64,000 nt of DNA from Mycolicibacterium komossense (lineage in GTDB: Bacteria > Actinomycetota > Actinomycetes > Mycobacteriales > Mycobacteriaceae), in NCBI RefSeq assembly GCF_025822605.1, contig NZ_JACKTY010000037.1:1-64000 (forward strand), in the 5' to 3' direction. The notes under the pieces are model-generated. The model was not told the DNA's origin. It was given only the letters and a program-made list of their open reading frames with translations, and ran no database searches. A program made the translations under genes and the position numbers. Positions 31,850-41,071 of the stretch are shown in pieces. Positions within the stretch are counted from its first letter, which is position 1. Each line of letters begins with the position of its first letter.

Positions 31850-34578
31850 TCGGACCTGTTGCGGCGGCTTGCCATCACTTCGGAGAACACCTCGGACATC
31901 GGCGGAACGGCGCCGTGTCTGCGCCGGATCACATCGGCCACCAGTCCGGTCCAGCCGGTCTGGTGACTGGCGCCCAGGCCGGTGCCGTTGTCACCGTTGA
32001 AGTACTCGTGGAACAACAGATTGTCCCGCCACCGCGGATCGGTCTGCATCCGCTGTGAGGCGCCGAAACACGGCCGGTTGCCGTCTGCACCGACCAAGAA
32101 CAGTGACACCAGTCGGCCTCGGAGGTCATCGGCGACGACGTCGAGGGTGACCTCGTTACCCGAACCGGTCGGATACTCGATGACGAGCTCCTGACCGCAG
32201 AAATGATAGAAGCGCTCCAGGGCTGAGGCCACCAGGAAGTTCAACGGAAACCACACCGGCCCACGCCAATTCGAGTTTCCGCCGAACATGCCGGTGGTCG
32301 ACTCGGCCGGCTCGTAGTCGATGCCGGCCTGCAGGCCGTTCACGTTCAGCACGTACGGGTGTTCGCGGTGATAGGCCGATAACGAGCGCAGGCCATGCGG
32401 TGAGAGGAATTCCGCTGGGTCGAACAGGGTGCTCATCATCCGGCGGACCCGGTCCATCCCGATCACGCCGAGTAGAAGGCGCTGTTGGCCGTCCTGCAAC
32501 CGCAGCACTTCGGTGTCCGTCTTTTCGGTATCGGCAAGCCCGCGCCGGCGCAGGTAGTCGGCGAAACGCTTGCCGACCGCCAGCGACTGTTCCAGGACGT
32601 CCTCGTCGATGACTGCGGTGGCCAGCAGCGGGATCATCGCCACCATCGAATGCACGCGCACCGGTATGACCGTGCCGTCGGGCAGCACGATCCGGTCGTA
32701 GAACATGCCGTCGGCTTCGTCCCACACCCCGACGGTGTCCAGCGCGTCGGCGATCAGGGCGAAGTGTTCGACGAACTTCTGCACCAGATCCAGCGCGGGC
32801 CGATACCCGGTGCCATGCAGGATCGCCGCGATCTGAGCCATCGCCAACGCATAGGTGGCCATCCAGCCCGTCGCATCGGACTGCTCCAGAATCCCCTCGA
32901 ACGGCAGCTCCGATCGGTTCAGCGGGCCGATGTTGTCCAGCCCCAGGAAGCCACCTTCGAAGAGATTGGAGCCGTCGGCGTCCTCGCGGTTGATCCACCA
33001 CGTGAAGTTGACCAAAAGCTTGTCGAAGATCCGGCTGAGAAAGTCCATGTCGCGGCCGTTGTCGATCGCGAAGACCTCCAGGGCTGCCCACGCCTGGACC
33101 GGCGGGTTCAGGTCGCTGAAATTCCACTCGTAGGACGGCAACGCCCCGTTGGGATGCTGAAACCACTCCCGGCACAGCAGGGACAGTTGATATTTCGCGA
33201 ACGCGGGGTCGACATGGGCCAGGGCCACACACTGGAACGCCAGATCCCACGCGGCGAACCACGGGTACTCCCAGGTGTCCGGCATGGACATCACATCGAA
33301 CGCCTGGAAGTTGCGCCACCGGTCATTGCGGATGAACTGCCGCTGTGGCGGTGGGGCGGGCTGGCCGGGGTCGCCATCGAGCCATCGCGCGACGTCGTAG
33401 TAATAGAGCTGCTTGCTCCACAACATGCCGGCGAACGCCTGCCGCATCACCGCGGCTTCGTCAGCCGATGCCGCCGGCGGCGTGAGCTCGGCGTAGAACT
33501 CGTCGGCATCGGCCTTGCGTTCGGCCGAGATATCGGTGAAGTCGTCACCGAGCGCACCTGCCTGCGTCACACCGGCGGGTCGTAGGCGTAATCGTAGTTC
33601 GACGGACTGTCCTGACTTGACCGAAAGCTGATACCACATGGCACATTTGGAGCCGGTCATGGCCGGGTTCACTGTCGCGGCGCCGGTGACGACATGGTCG
33701 TTGATGCCGTCGGCGGGATAGCGGGAGAGCGGATCCTGGTTGTAGAGGCGAGCGACGTTGGTGACGTTGTCGCAGAACAGCAGCTGCGGCTGGTCCCCGT
33801 CGGGCGCTGGGCCGCACAGCAATTCGAGATCACCGAGGAACGGATGGGTGGTGGTGACGGCGCCCTCGGGAGTCCCCGAAATGGTCGGCGCATCAGTCGG
33901 TTCACCCCAAGACCACGTATTGCGGTACCACAGGGTGGGCAGCACATGCAGGGTGGCGGTATCGGGGCCGGCGTTGGTCACGGTGACCGTCATCAGGATG
34001 TCGGTGGGATCGGCCTTGGCGTAGTCGACGTCGACGACCCAGTACCGGTCGTCATCGAAGACTCCGGTGTCCAGCAGTTCGTACTCCGGTTGGTCCTTAC
34101 CGCGACTCTGGTTCTCCTGCAACAGTTTCTGATATGGATAGCTCTTTTGCGGATAGTGGTAACGCCATCTGTTGGAAGCGTGGCTGGGTAGCGCGTCGAG
34201 ATACCACCAATACTCCTTGACGTCTTCGCCATGGTTGCCTTCGTAGCTGTTCACCCCGAACGCCCGCTCTTTGAGGATCGGGTCGTTGCCGTTCCACAGT
34301 GCCAGCGCCAGGCACAGCCGTTGCTCGATATCGCAGAACCCGGCCAGGCCGTCCTCGCCCCACCGGTAGGCCACGGAGCGGGCATGGTCATGCGGCAGAT
34401 AGTTCCAGGCGTCACCGTCGGCGCTGTAGTCCTCCCGCACGGTGCCCCACTGCCGCTCGCTCAGATACGGCCCCCAGAGGTACCAGTCGCTGGCGTGCCG
34501 CAGTCCCTGGTCGAGCCGCCCGAAGCTGTCGACCCGGCCGCGTTCGGCGCCGACCTGCTCAGCGGTGCGGTGTTTCAT
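31846..34578 (-). CDS. GH63-like glucosidase
   Basis: 910 aa. The N-terminal part (about residues 20-330) is a beta-rich domain with YLSERQWGTVREDYS, the middle has WYRNTWSWGE, and the C-terminal part (about residues 380-880) shows the (alpha/alpha)6 toroid pattern of GH63, including QAFAGMLWSKQ, the WDLAFQCVALAH segment and NSNWRGPVWFPLNFLV with a WRGPVW motif. The protein is cytoplasmic (no signal peptide). Bacterial GH63 relatives act on mannosylglycerate, glucosylglycerate or alpha-glucosides; the substrate here is not determined. The start follows TAGGTT (34591-34586) by 7 nt, suggesting leaderless transcription. It is part of an insertion between recX and the glu operon relative to M. 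tuberculosis. Confidence 0.82.
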   Translation of the reverse strand: MKHRTAEQVGAERGRVDSFGRLDQGLRHASDWYLWGPYLSERQWGTVREDYSADGDAWNYLPHDHARSVAYRWGEDGLAGFCDIEQRLCLALALWNGNDPILKERAFGVNSYEGNHGEDVKEYWWYLDALPSHASNRWRYHYPQKSYPYQKLLQENQSRGKDQPEYELLDTGVFDDDRYWVVDVDYAKADPTDILMTVTVTNAGPDTATLHVLPTLWYRNTWSWGEPTDAPTISGTPEGAVTTTHPFLGDLELLCGPAPDGDQPQLLFCDNVTNVARLYNQDPLSRYPADGINDHVVTGAATVNPAMTGSKCAMWYQLSVKSGQSVELRLRLRPAGVTQAGALGDDFTDISAERKADADEFYAELTPPAASADEAAVMRQAFAGMLWSKQLYYYDVARWLDGDPGQPAPPPQRQFIRNDRWRNFQAFDVMSMPDTWEYPWFAAWDLAFQCVALAHVDPAFAKYQLSLLCREWFQHPNGALPSYEWNFSDLNPPVQAWAALEVFAIDNGRDMDFLSRIFDKLLVNFTWWINREDADGSNLFEGGFLGLDNIGPLNRSELPFEGILEQSDATGWMATYALAMAQIAAILHGTGYRPALDLVQKFVEHFALIADALDTVGVWDEADGMFYDRIVLPDGTVIPVRVHSMVAMIPLLATAVIDEDVLEQSLAVGKRFADYLRRRGLADTEKTDTEVLRLQDGQQRLLLGVIGMDRVRRMMSTLFDPAEFLSPHGLRSLSAYHREHPYVLNVNGLQAGIDYEPAESTTGMFGGNSNWRGPVWFPLNFLVASALERFYHFCGQELVIEYPTGSGNEVTLDVVADDLRGRLVSLFLVGADGNRPCFGASQRMQTDPRWRDNLLFHEYFNGDNGTGLGASHQTGWTGLVADVIRRRHGAVPPMSEVFSEVMASRRNRSD

Positions 34579-34614
34579 AGCCGTTAACCTAACGTCCGGC
34601 GTGTCCGGGAGCTG

Positions 34615-35538
34615 TCAGGCGCCAGGGCCGGCGACCAGGTTCGGTGGTGTGCCGCCGTCGGCGAAAGTCTCGATCTGGTGCAGCGCCACCGCGTACGCCC
34701 GTCGCCACGCCCCGGAGGTGTCGCCGGCGATGTGCGGTGTCAGCAACAGGCCGGGCGCCGACCAGAGCGGATGGCCGGCAGGCAAAGGCTCTGGGTCGGT
34801 GACGTCGAGTGCGGCACGCAGCCTGCCGGCGACGAGTTCGGCAAGCAGAGCATCGGTGTCGACCAGCGCGCCCCGGCCCGCGTTGACGACGATCGCGCCG
34901 TCGCGCAGACGGGCAAGGAAGTCGGCGTCGACGATGTGTCGGGTCGTCTCGGTGTTCGGTAGCAGGGCGACCACCGCGTCCGCCTCGGGCAGGAGTGTGT
35001 CCACCTCGGTCAGCGCCACTACGCCTGGTCTGGCTGTCCGGCCCGCCAGGGTGACCTCGGCTTCGAACGGCGCGAGCCGTGCGGCCAGGTTGACGGCCAG
35101 GTCGCCTGCCCCGAGAACGACGATCCGCTTTCCGAGGAGCGTTTCGGTTTCACGGGGGTCCCAGACGCCGTCGGCTTGGCGCTGCGCGAAAAACGGCAGA
35201 TCCCGGTAGATGGCGAGCAGCGCGGCGACCACCCATTCGGCCGAGGAACCGCCGTGGGCGCCACGGCCGTTGGACAGCAGCACGCCGGCCGGCAGGTGGG
35301 GGAGCCACTGATCGAAGCCGGCGTTGAGGGTCTGCAGCAGCCGTAGCCCGGGCAACTCGGCGAACCTGGCCCCCGTCTCCTTGGCGTGGTCATAGTCGAC
35401 GACGACGACCGTCGCATCCAGGTGTTCCGGGGGAAACGGGTCACCGGGCACGTACCGGATCGCCTCGATACCCGGTGTGCTGCTGAGTGCTTTGACGCCG
35501 AGGTCGTCGGGGACAAGGACTTTCAGGGGATGGGCCAC
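34615..35538 (-). CDS. D-isomer specific 2-hydroxyacid dehydrogenase
   Basis: 307 aa. The catalytic Arg is in LLQTLNAGFD-to-NAGRGALVDTDAL, and the NAD-binding motif VVLGAGDLAVNLAARL (about residues 140-155) is a GxGxxA variant. PHIAGDTSGA near the C terminus carries the catalytic His. It reduces 2-oxoacids or oxidises D-2-hydroxyacids; substrate unknown. The GTG start lies 6 nt after TAGGTT (35550-35545), a leaderless arrangement. It sits after the glu operon on the same strand, 17 bp beyond gluD transcription-wise in the opposite order, so it has its own promoter. Confidence 0.85.
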   Translation of the reverse strand: MAHPLKVLVPDDLGVKALSSTPGIEAIRYVPGDPFPPEHLDATVVVVDYDHAKETGARFAELPGLRLLQTLNAGFDQWLPHLPAGVLLSNGRGAHGGSSAEWVVAALLAIYRDLPFFAQRQADGVWDPRETETLLGKRIVVLGAGDLAVNLAARLAPFEAEVTLAGRTARPGVVALTEVDTLLPEADAVVALLPNTETTRHIVDADFLARLRDGAIVVNAGRGALVDTDALLAELVAGRLRAALDVTDPEPLPAGHPLWSAPGLLLTPHIAGDTSGAWRRAYAVALHQIETFADGGTPPNLVAGPGA

Positions 35539-35555
35539 TGCGACAACCTAGAGGC

Positions 35556-36446
35556 TCAGTCGGCCTGCTGCACCCGGGCGCCGGGCGCACCCTCCTGCTC
35601 GATGGCCTGCGCATCCAGCGGACGTGGCGCGCGGCTGGACCGGCGAAGGCGTTTCTCCACCCTGACGGCTGCCGCGGACAGCGCGAAGTTGACGCTGATC
35701 ATCAGGATCGCGATGACGATCAACGCCGGCACGTAGTTGCCGTAGGCCGAGCCGACCTGGGTGCCCTGGCGGACCATTTCCACGAACGTGATCTGATATC
35801 CGATCGCGGTGTCCTTGAGGACCACCACGAGCTGTGAGATCAGCACCGGCAGCATCGAGGTGATCGCTTGTGGCAGCAGGATCGCGCGCATCGTCTGACC
35901 CCACCGCAACCCGAGCGCGGAAGCCGCTTCGGCCTGGCCGCGCGGCAATGACGTGACCCCGGCTCGGACGATCTCGGCGATCACCGCGCCGTTGTACAAC
36001 GTCAGTCCCGTCACCACACCGGCCAGCGCCAGCTGCTTGGACGGGAAGACGTCGTACAGCGCGTACAGGGCGAATGCGAAGATCATCATGATCAGTACCG
36101 GAACGGCGCGGAAGAACTCGACGAACACCGAGCAGAACCAGCGGATCGGCCCGTTGTGCGACAACCGTCCGACACCGAGGGCGAAGCCGAGGATCATCGC
36201 CAGCACGATCGAGATGGCCGCCGCGGTCAGAGTGCCCTGGATGCCAGGAAGTACGTACGTCTTCCACAGGTTGCCGGTGAGGAACGGCTCCCATTTCGCC
36301 GAGGTCAGCTGGCCCTTGGCCGACAGCTTGCCGTAGATCACCCACAGGACGAGAGCCAGGAAGACGAGGGTGATCGCCGAGACCACCCGGTTGCGGACCC
36401 GCGCCCGGGGTCCCGGCGCGTCGAAGAGCACGGATGCGGTGCTCAT
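35556..36446 (-). CDS. gluD: Glutamate ABC transporter permease GluD
   Basis: 296 aa inner-membrane permease. A soluble N-terminal tail is followed by a first helix AITLVFLALVLWVIYG, and the central region has the permease EAA-type loop GQAEAASALGLRWGQTMRAILLPQA that contacts the ATPase. It forms the channel with GluC. The ATG at 36446 overlaps the gluC stop by 4 nt (ATGA), which decides the start over a longer frame. Last gene of the gluABCD operon. Confidence 0.93.
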   Translation of the reverse strand: MSTASVLFDAPGPRARVRNRVVSAITLVFLALVLWVIYGKLSAKGQLTSAKWEPFLTGNLWKTYVLPGIQGTLTAAAISIVLAMILGFALGVGRLSHNGPIRWFCSVFVEFFRAVPVLIMMIFAFALYALYDVFPSKQLALAGVVTGLTLYNGAVIAEIVRAGVTSLPRGQAEAASALGLRWGQTMRAILLPQAITSMLPVLISQLVVVLKDTAIGYQITFVEMVRQGTQVGSAYGNYVPALIVIAILMISVNFALSAAAVRVEKRLRRSSRAPRPLDAQAIEQEGAPGARVQQAD

Positions 36447-37123
36447 CTGGCCACGGCCAGCCGCTTGCCCAGCCATCCGAACACCAGCCCCAGCGGCAGG
36501 GTCAGGATGACGAACCCGGCCGCGAAGATGCCACCGATCAGCAACAGCGCGGCCTCGTTCTCGATCATCTTCTTCATCAACAGCGCCGCCTCGGCGACGC
36601 CGATAGCCGAGGCGATTGTGGTGTTCTTGGTCAACGCGATCAGCACCGAGCCCAGCGGGATGACCACTGCGCGAAAAGCTTGTGGCAGCAAGATGATTCG
36701 CAGGTTCTGGCCGAACGTGAAACCGAGCGACCGGGCCGCTTCGGCTTGGCCGAGCGGCACGGTGTTGACACCGGAGCGGATGGTCTCGCAGACGAACGAC
36801 GCGGTGTAGACCGTCAGGCCGAGCACCGCCAGCCGAAAATTACTGTCGTCGATGGAGGTCAGCGAGTTCGCGTCGACCAGGGTGATGCCCAGGGTCTGGG
36901 ACAACCCGAACGAACAGAACAGGATGATCAGCGTCAACGGGGTGTTGCGCAGGATGTTGACGTAGGTGCTGCCGATCCAGTTCAGCATCGGCACCGGTGC
37001 CAGCCGGAATCCGGCCAGCACCGTGCCGAGGATGAGCGCGCCGATACCCGAGCAGACCGTCAGTTTGATGGTGATCCAGAACGCCGCAAAAATCTCGTCC
37101 TGGTACTTGGTGAAGATCTCCAC
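36443..37123 (-). CDS. gluC: Glutamate ABC transporter permease GluC
   Basis: 226 aa permease with about five membrane helices. It begins MEIFTKYQDEIFAAFWITI and carries the EAA loop GQAEAARSLGFTFGQNLRIILLPQAFR. It pairs with GluD to form the transmembrane part of the glutamate/polar amino acid importer. It lies 21 nt after gluB and overlaps gluD by 4 nt, so production of the two permeases is coupled. Confidence 0.93.
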   Translation of the reverse strand: MEIFTKYQDEIFAAFWITIKLTVCSGIGALILGTVLAGFRLAPVPMLNWIGSTYVNILRNTPLTLIILFCSFGLSQTLGITLVDANSLTSIDDSNFRLAVLGLTVYTASFVCETIRSGVNTVPLGQAEAARSLGFTFGQNLRIILLPQAFRAVVIPLGSVLIALTKNTTIASAIGVAEAALLMKKMIENEAALLLIGGIFAAGFVILTLPLGLVFGWLGKRLAVAR

Positions 37124-37144
37124 AGACAGCTACCGGGTGTCCGC

Positions 37145-37981
37145 TTAGCAGGGGTCGAGCGTCGGCGGAGTGGGTGCGGGCAGGCCGGCGGGACCGAGGT
37201 TCTTGTCCCACGCGGCCTTCCATGCGCCGTCGGTCTCCATCTTCTTGAGCGCGTCGGTGACCTTGGTGCAGAACTCGGTGTCGCCCTTCTTCAAGCCGAT
37301 GCCGTAGTTCTCCGTCGAGAACGGCTCGCCGACGATCTTGAACGTCCCCGGGCTCTGGGCGGCGTAGCCGGCCAGGATGACCTCATCGGTGGTGACGGCG
37401 TCGATCGCACCGTTCTTCAACGCCTCGATGCAGGCCGAGTAGGTGTCGTACTGCTGCAACTGCACGCCGGGGTACTTGTCCTTGATGCGCTGAGCGGGCG
37501 TCGAGCCCGACACCGAGCACAGCTTCTTGTTGTTCTGCAGCGAATCCGCGCCGGTGATGTCGGTGTTATCGGCCTTGACCAGCAGACTCTGCCCGGTGAC
37601 CAGGTACGGCCCGGCGAAGCTGACCTTCTCCTTGCGGGCATCGGTGATCGAATACGTGGCGGCGATGAACTTGACCTGATCGTTCTGGATCAGCGTCTCG
37701 CGCTGCGCCGACGGCGATTCCTTCCATTCGATCTTGTCGGGGGCGTACCCCAGTTCCTTGGCGACATAGGTCGCGACGTCGACGTCGAAACCGCTCATCG
37801 TGCCGTCGGGATTCTTCAGTCCGAGGCCGGGCTGGTCGAACTTGGTGCCGATGACGATGGTGTCGCCGGAGCTGCTGCTGCCACCGCCGCAGGCAGTCGC
37901 TGACAGCGGGAGGGCGACGGCGAGCGCGACCGCCGCGGCCACCCGGAATCTCCGGGATCTACTTCTCTTCAGAAACGACAC
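37145..37981 (-). CDS. gluB: Glutamate-binding lipoprotein GluB
   Basis: 278 aa solute-binding protein anchored outside the membrane. The basic start MSFLKRSRSRR, hydrophobic core and lipobox ending TAC (Cys about residue 32) mark a lipoprotein signal peptide. The mature part has the family-3 amino-acid-binding pattern GFDVDVATYVAKELGY, the ATYSITDARKEKVSFAGPY segment and a C-terminal AWDKNLGP. It captures glutamate for GluCD. It lies 27 nt after gluA. Confidence 0.94.
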   Translation of the reverse strand: MSFLKRSRSRRFRVAAAVALAVALPLSATACGGGSSSSGDTIVIGTKFDQPGLGLKNPDGTMSGFDVDVATYVAKELGYAPDKIEWKESPSAQRETLIQNDQVKFIAATYSITDARKEKVSFAGPYLVTGQSLLVKADNTDITGADSLQNNKKLCSVSGSTPAQRIKDKYPGVQLQQYDTYSACIEALKNGAIDAVTTDEVILAGYAAQSPGTFKIVGEPFSTENYGIGLKKGDTEFCTKVTDALKKMETDGAWKAAWDKNLGPAGLPAPTPPTLDPC

Positions 37982-38008
37982 TGTGGTGTTTCCTTCCCGC
38001 CAGAGGCG

Positions 38009-38761
38009 TTAGTGGTTGAGGATCTTGCCGAGGAAGTCTTTGGCGCGTTCGCTCTTGGGGTTGTCGAAGAAGTCGGCCGGGGTGGTGTCTTCGACGATGG
38101 CGCCGTCGGCCATGAACACCACGCGGTTCGCGGCCCTGCGCGCGAATCCCATCTCGTGGGTGACCACCAGCATCGTCATCCCCTCTTCGGCCAATCCGGT
38201 CATGACCGCGAGAACTTCGTTGATCATCTCGGGATCCAGCGCGCTGGTGGGTTCGTCGAAGAGCATCACCTTCGGTTCCATTGCCAGTGAGCGGGCGATC
38301 GCCACCCGCTGCTGCTGGCCGCCGGAGAGCTGGGCCGGGTATTTGTCGGCCTGATTGGCGATACCGACCCGGTCCAGCAGCGCCATCGCCCGCTCGCGCG
38401 CCTCGTCCTTGGACACCCCGCGCACCTTCACCGGTGCCAGCGTCACGTTCTCCAGGATTGTCTTGTGCGCGAACAGATTGAACGATTGGAAGACCATGCC
38501 CACATCGGAACGCAATTGGGCCAGTTTGCGTCCCTCGGCGGGCAACTCTTCACCGTCGATGGCGATATGACCCGAATCGATGGTCTCGAGGCGGTTGATG
38601 GTGCGGCACAGTGTCGATTTGCCCGAACCGGATGGACCGAGGACGACGACAACCTGGCCGCGGGCCACCTCCAGGTTGATGTCCTTGAGCACATGAAGGC
38701 TGCCGAAATGCTTGTTGACGTCCCGGATTGCGATCATCGGCGTATCTGCACCGGGGTTCAT
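38009..38761 (-). CDS. gluA: Glutamate ABC transporter ATPase GluA
   Basis: 250 aa ATP-binding subunit. Walker A is GPSGSGKST, the signature LSGGQQQR, Walker B VMLFDEPTSALD, and the switch His is in VVTHEMGFARR. It drives glutamate import with GluBCD. The ATG at 38761 has GGAGG upstream and a TAGGGT hexamer (38775-38770); an internal ATG eight codons later is an alternative. First gene of the operon, divergent from miaB. The gluABCD-miaB neighbourhood is also known in corynebacteria. Confidence 0.94.
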   Translation of the reverse strand: MNPGADTPMIAIRDVNKHFGSLHVLKDINLEVARGQVVVVLGPSGSGKSTLCRTINRLETIDSGHIAIDGEELPAEGRKLAQLRSDVGMVFQSFNLFAHKTILENVTLAPVKVRGVSKDEARERAMALLDRVGIANQADKYPAQLSGGQQQRVAIARSLAMEPKVMLFDEPTSALDPEMINEVLAVMTGLAEEGMTMLVVTHEMGFARRAANRVVFMADGAIVEDTTPADFFDNPKSERAKDFLGKILNH

Positions 38762-38867
38762 GGCCTCCGACCCTACCCAGGAAACTCACAGTCCGCCGGT
38801 AAGTGGGCAATCATGATCGATCTGCGGAGTTTTGGGTGCTGCCTGCGCCGTCCGTACCATGGTGCGC

Positions 38868-40418
38868 GTGACGTCGACGGTGCCGCAGGCTGAGATGACG
38901 GGGGTGGCCGACCCGGCTGGCCCGGTGCTGCATGCCCGCACCTACGAGGTGCGTACCTACGGCTGCCAGATGAACGTCCACGATTCGGAGCGGTTGGCCG
39001 GCCTGCTGGAGGCGGCGGGATATCGCAAGGCCGCCGACGGATCCGACGCCGACGTGGTCGTGTTCAACACGTGCGCTGTCCGGGAGAATGCTGACAACAA
39101 GCTGTACGGCAACATCAGCCACCTGGTTCCGCGGAAACAGGCCAATCCCGATATGCAGATCGCGGTCGGTGGGTGCCTGGCCCAGAAGGACCGGGAATCA
39201 GTCCTGAGCCGCGCGCCCTGGGTGGACGTGGTGTTCGGCACGCACAACATCGGGTCCCTGCCGGCTTTGCTGGAGCGGGCCCGGCACAATCAGGTGGCCC
39301 AGGTCGAAATCGCGGAATCCCTTGTCGAATTCCCGTCCGCGCTTCCCGCTGCCCGCGACTCCGCCTATGCGGCATGGGTTTCCATCTCGGTGGGCTGCAA
39401 CAACACCTGCACGTTCTGCATCGTGCCCGCGTTGCGTGGCAAGGAGGTCGACCGCAGCCCAGGGGACATCCTGGCCGAGGTCAACTCACTCGTCGAGCAG
39501 GGTGTCCTCGAAGTGACCCTGCTGGGGCAGAACGTCAACGCCTACGGAGTGTCGTTCGCCGATCCCGCTGGAGGCCGTCGGCGCGACAGAGACGCTTTTG
39601 CGTCGCTGTTGCGGGCCTGCGGAAAAATCGACGGCCTCGAGCGGGTCCGGTTCACCTCGCCGCATCCGGCCGAGTTCACCGACGACGTGATCGAGGCGAT
39701 GGCCGAAACCGCGAATGTCTGTCCGGCACTGCACATGCCGTTGCAGTCAGGCTCCGATCGCATGCTCAAGGCGATGCGCCGGTCTTATCGCGCCGATCGT
39801 TATCTCGGCATCATCGACCGGGTGCGGGCCGCGATGCCCGACGCGGCGGTCACCACCGACATCATCGTCGGCTTCCCGGGTGAGACCGAGGAAGATTTCG
39901 CGGCCACCCTCGATGTGGTGCGCCAGGCCCGATTCGCCAGCGCCTTCACCTTCCAGTACTCGAAGCGACCAGGGACCCCGGCCGCAGAATACCCCGATCA
40001 ACTCCCGAAAGACGTTGTGCAGGAGCGCTATATGCGGCTGATCGCGCTACAGGAGGAGATCTCCTGGGCTGAGAACAAGGCGCAGATCGGAAACACGGTG
40101 GAACTGCTCGTCGCCGCAGGCGAAGGACGTAAGGACACACAGACCGCCCGGATGAGCGGCCGCGCCCGCGACGGCCGGCTGGTGCACTTCGTGCCCGGTA
40201 CCCAGCTGGTACGCCCGGGCGACGTGGTGACCACCGTCGTCACCGGCGCGGCGCCGCACCATCTGATCGCCGACGGAGCAGTGCTGACACACCGACGCAC
40301 GCGTGCGGGTGATGCCCACGAGACCGGACAGAAACCCCGCACCATCGGTCTTGGCATGCCGGCGCTCGGCATGGCCGCACTGCCCACCCCAGCGCCGGTC
40401 GGCGGGTGCTCACGATGA
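38868..40418 (+). CDS. miaB: tRNA-2-methylthio-N6-dimethylallyladenosine synthase MiaB
   Basis: 516 aa radical-SAM methylthiotransferase that modifies A37 of tRNA after MiaA. The N-terminal cluster-binding cysteines are in TYGCQMN, VFNTCAVRE and AVGGCLAQ, and the radical-SAM CxxxCxxC is GCNNTCTFC (about residues 178-186). A C-terminal TRAM-type domain follows. I chose the GTG at 38868 because TACCAT (38855-38860) lies 7 nt upstream, the local leaderless pattern; ATG 38859 would overlap that hexamer. The next gene overlaps by 4 nt. Confidence 0.94.
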   Translation: MTSTVPQAEMTGVADPAGPVLHARTYEVRTYGCQMNVHDSERLAGLLEAAGYRKAADGSDADVVVFNTCAVRENADNKLYGNISHLVPRKQANPDMQIAVGGCLAQKDRESVLSRAPWVDVVFGTHNIGSLPALLERARHNQVAQVEIAESLVEFPSALPAARDSAYAAWVSISVGCNNTCTFCIVPALRGKEVDRSPGDILAEVNSLVEQGVLEVTLLGQNVNAYGVSFADPAGGRRRDRDAFASLLRACGKIDGLERVRFTSPHPAEFTDDVIEAMAETANVCPALHMPLQSGSDRMLKAMRRSYRADRYLGIIDRVRAAMPDAAVTTDIIVGFPGETEEDFAATLDVVRQARFASAFTFQYSKRPGTPAAEYPDQLPKDVVQERYMRLIALQEEISWAENKAQIGNTVELLVAAGEGRKDTQTARMSGRARDGRLVHFVPGTQLVRPGDVVTTVVTGAAPHHLIADGAVLTHRRTRAGDAHETGQKPRTIGLGMPALGMAALPTPAPVGGCSR

Positions 40419-41068
40419 CCGAACCAGCTGCGCAGCCGCCCGAGGGTTTCGAGAACTTCAAAGCCGATCTCGAAGCGGCCGAGCGCCGGGTGGCGGGCGA
40501 AATCGATCCGGGGCCTAGGGCTGTGGTGGTCGCCGTGCTGGTTTTCGTGCTGCTGGTGTCGTTCATCCTGCCGCACACCGGTGCGGCCAGGGGCGTCGAC
40601 GTGGTGATGGGGGACAATGCCGCGATCGGCGTCGGTATCGCGTTGCCGTCGCGGGTGTTTTGCTGGCTCACGCTCGTTTTCGGTGTCGGATTCTCGATGC
40701 TCGCGCTGCTGACCCGGCGTTGGGCGCTGGCGTGGATTGCGTTGGCCGGTACGACACTGGCCAGCTTCACCGGGCTGCTCGCAGTCTGGTCGCGGCAGAC
40801 CGCCACCATCGGCCACGCCATGGGACCAGGTATCACGCACCCCGGTCCGGGCTACGGCCTGATCCTGGCGTGGATCACGGTCATCCTGCTGGCGTTCCAT
40901 TGGGCGCGCGTGGTGTGGACGCGGACCGCGGTGCAGTTGGCTGCCGAGGAACAGCGCCGCCGGGCCGCGGCCGTCGACCAGTCCACGAGCCTGCTCGACC
41001 GCCTGGGGAAGCCGGCCAAACCCGGAAAAACGCCGCCGAAGCCAGACTCCGGCGCCCCCCGCAGTTAG
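40415..41068 (+). CDS. Conserved membrane protein (Rv2732c-like)
   Basis: 217 aa. After a soluble acidic start (FENFKADLEAAERRV) there are about four hydrophobic helices: residues 36-54, 79-98, 103-121 and 150-168. A Lys/Pro-rich cytoplasmic tail follows. No catalytic motif was recognised. The ATG overlaps the miaB stop (ATGA), so the two are translationally coupled, and the pair is conserved in mycobacteria. Function unknown. Confidence 0.82.
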   Translation: MTEPAAQPPEGFENFKADLEAAERRVAGEIDPGPRAVVVAVLVFVLLVSFILPHTGAARGVDVVMGDNAAIGVGIALPSRVFCWLTLVFGVGFSMLALLTRRWALAWIALAGTTLASFTGLLAVWSRQTATIGHAMGPGITHPGPGYGLILAWITVILLAFHWARVVWTRTAVQLAAEEQRRRAAAVDQSTSLLDRLGKPAKPGKTPPKPDSGAPRS

Positions 41069-41071
41069 CTC

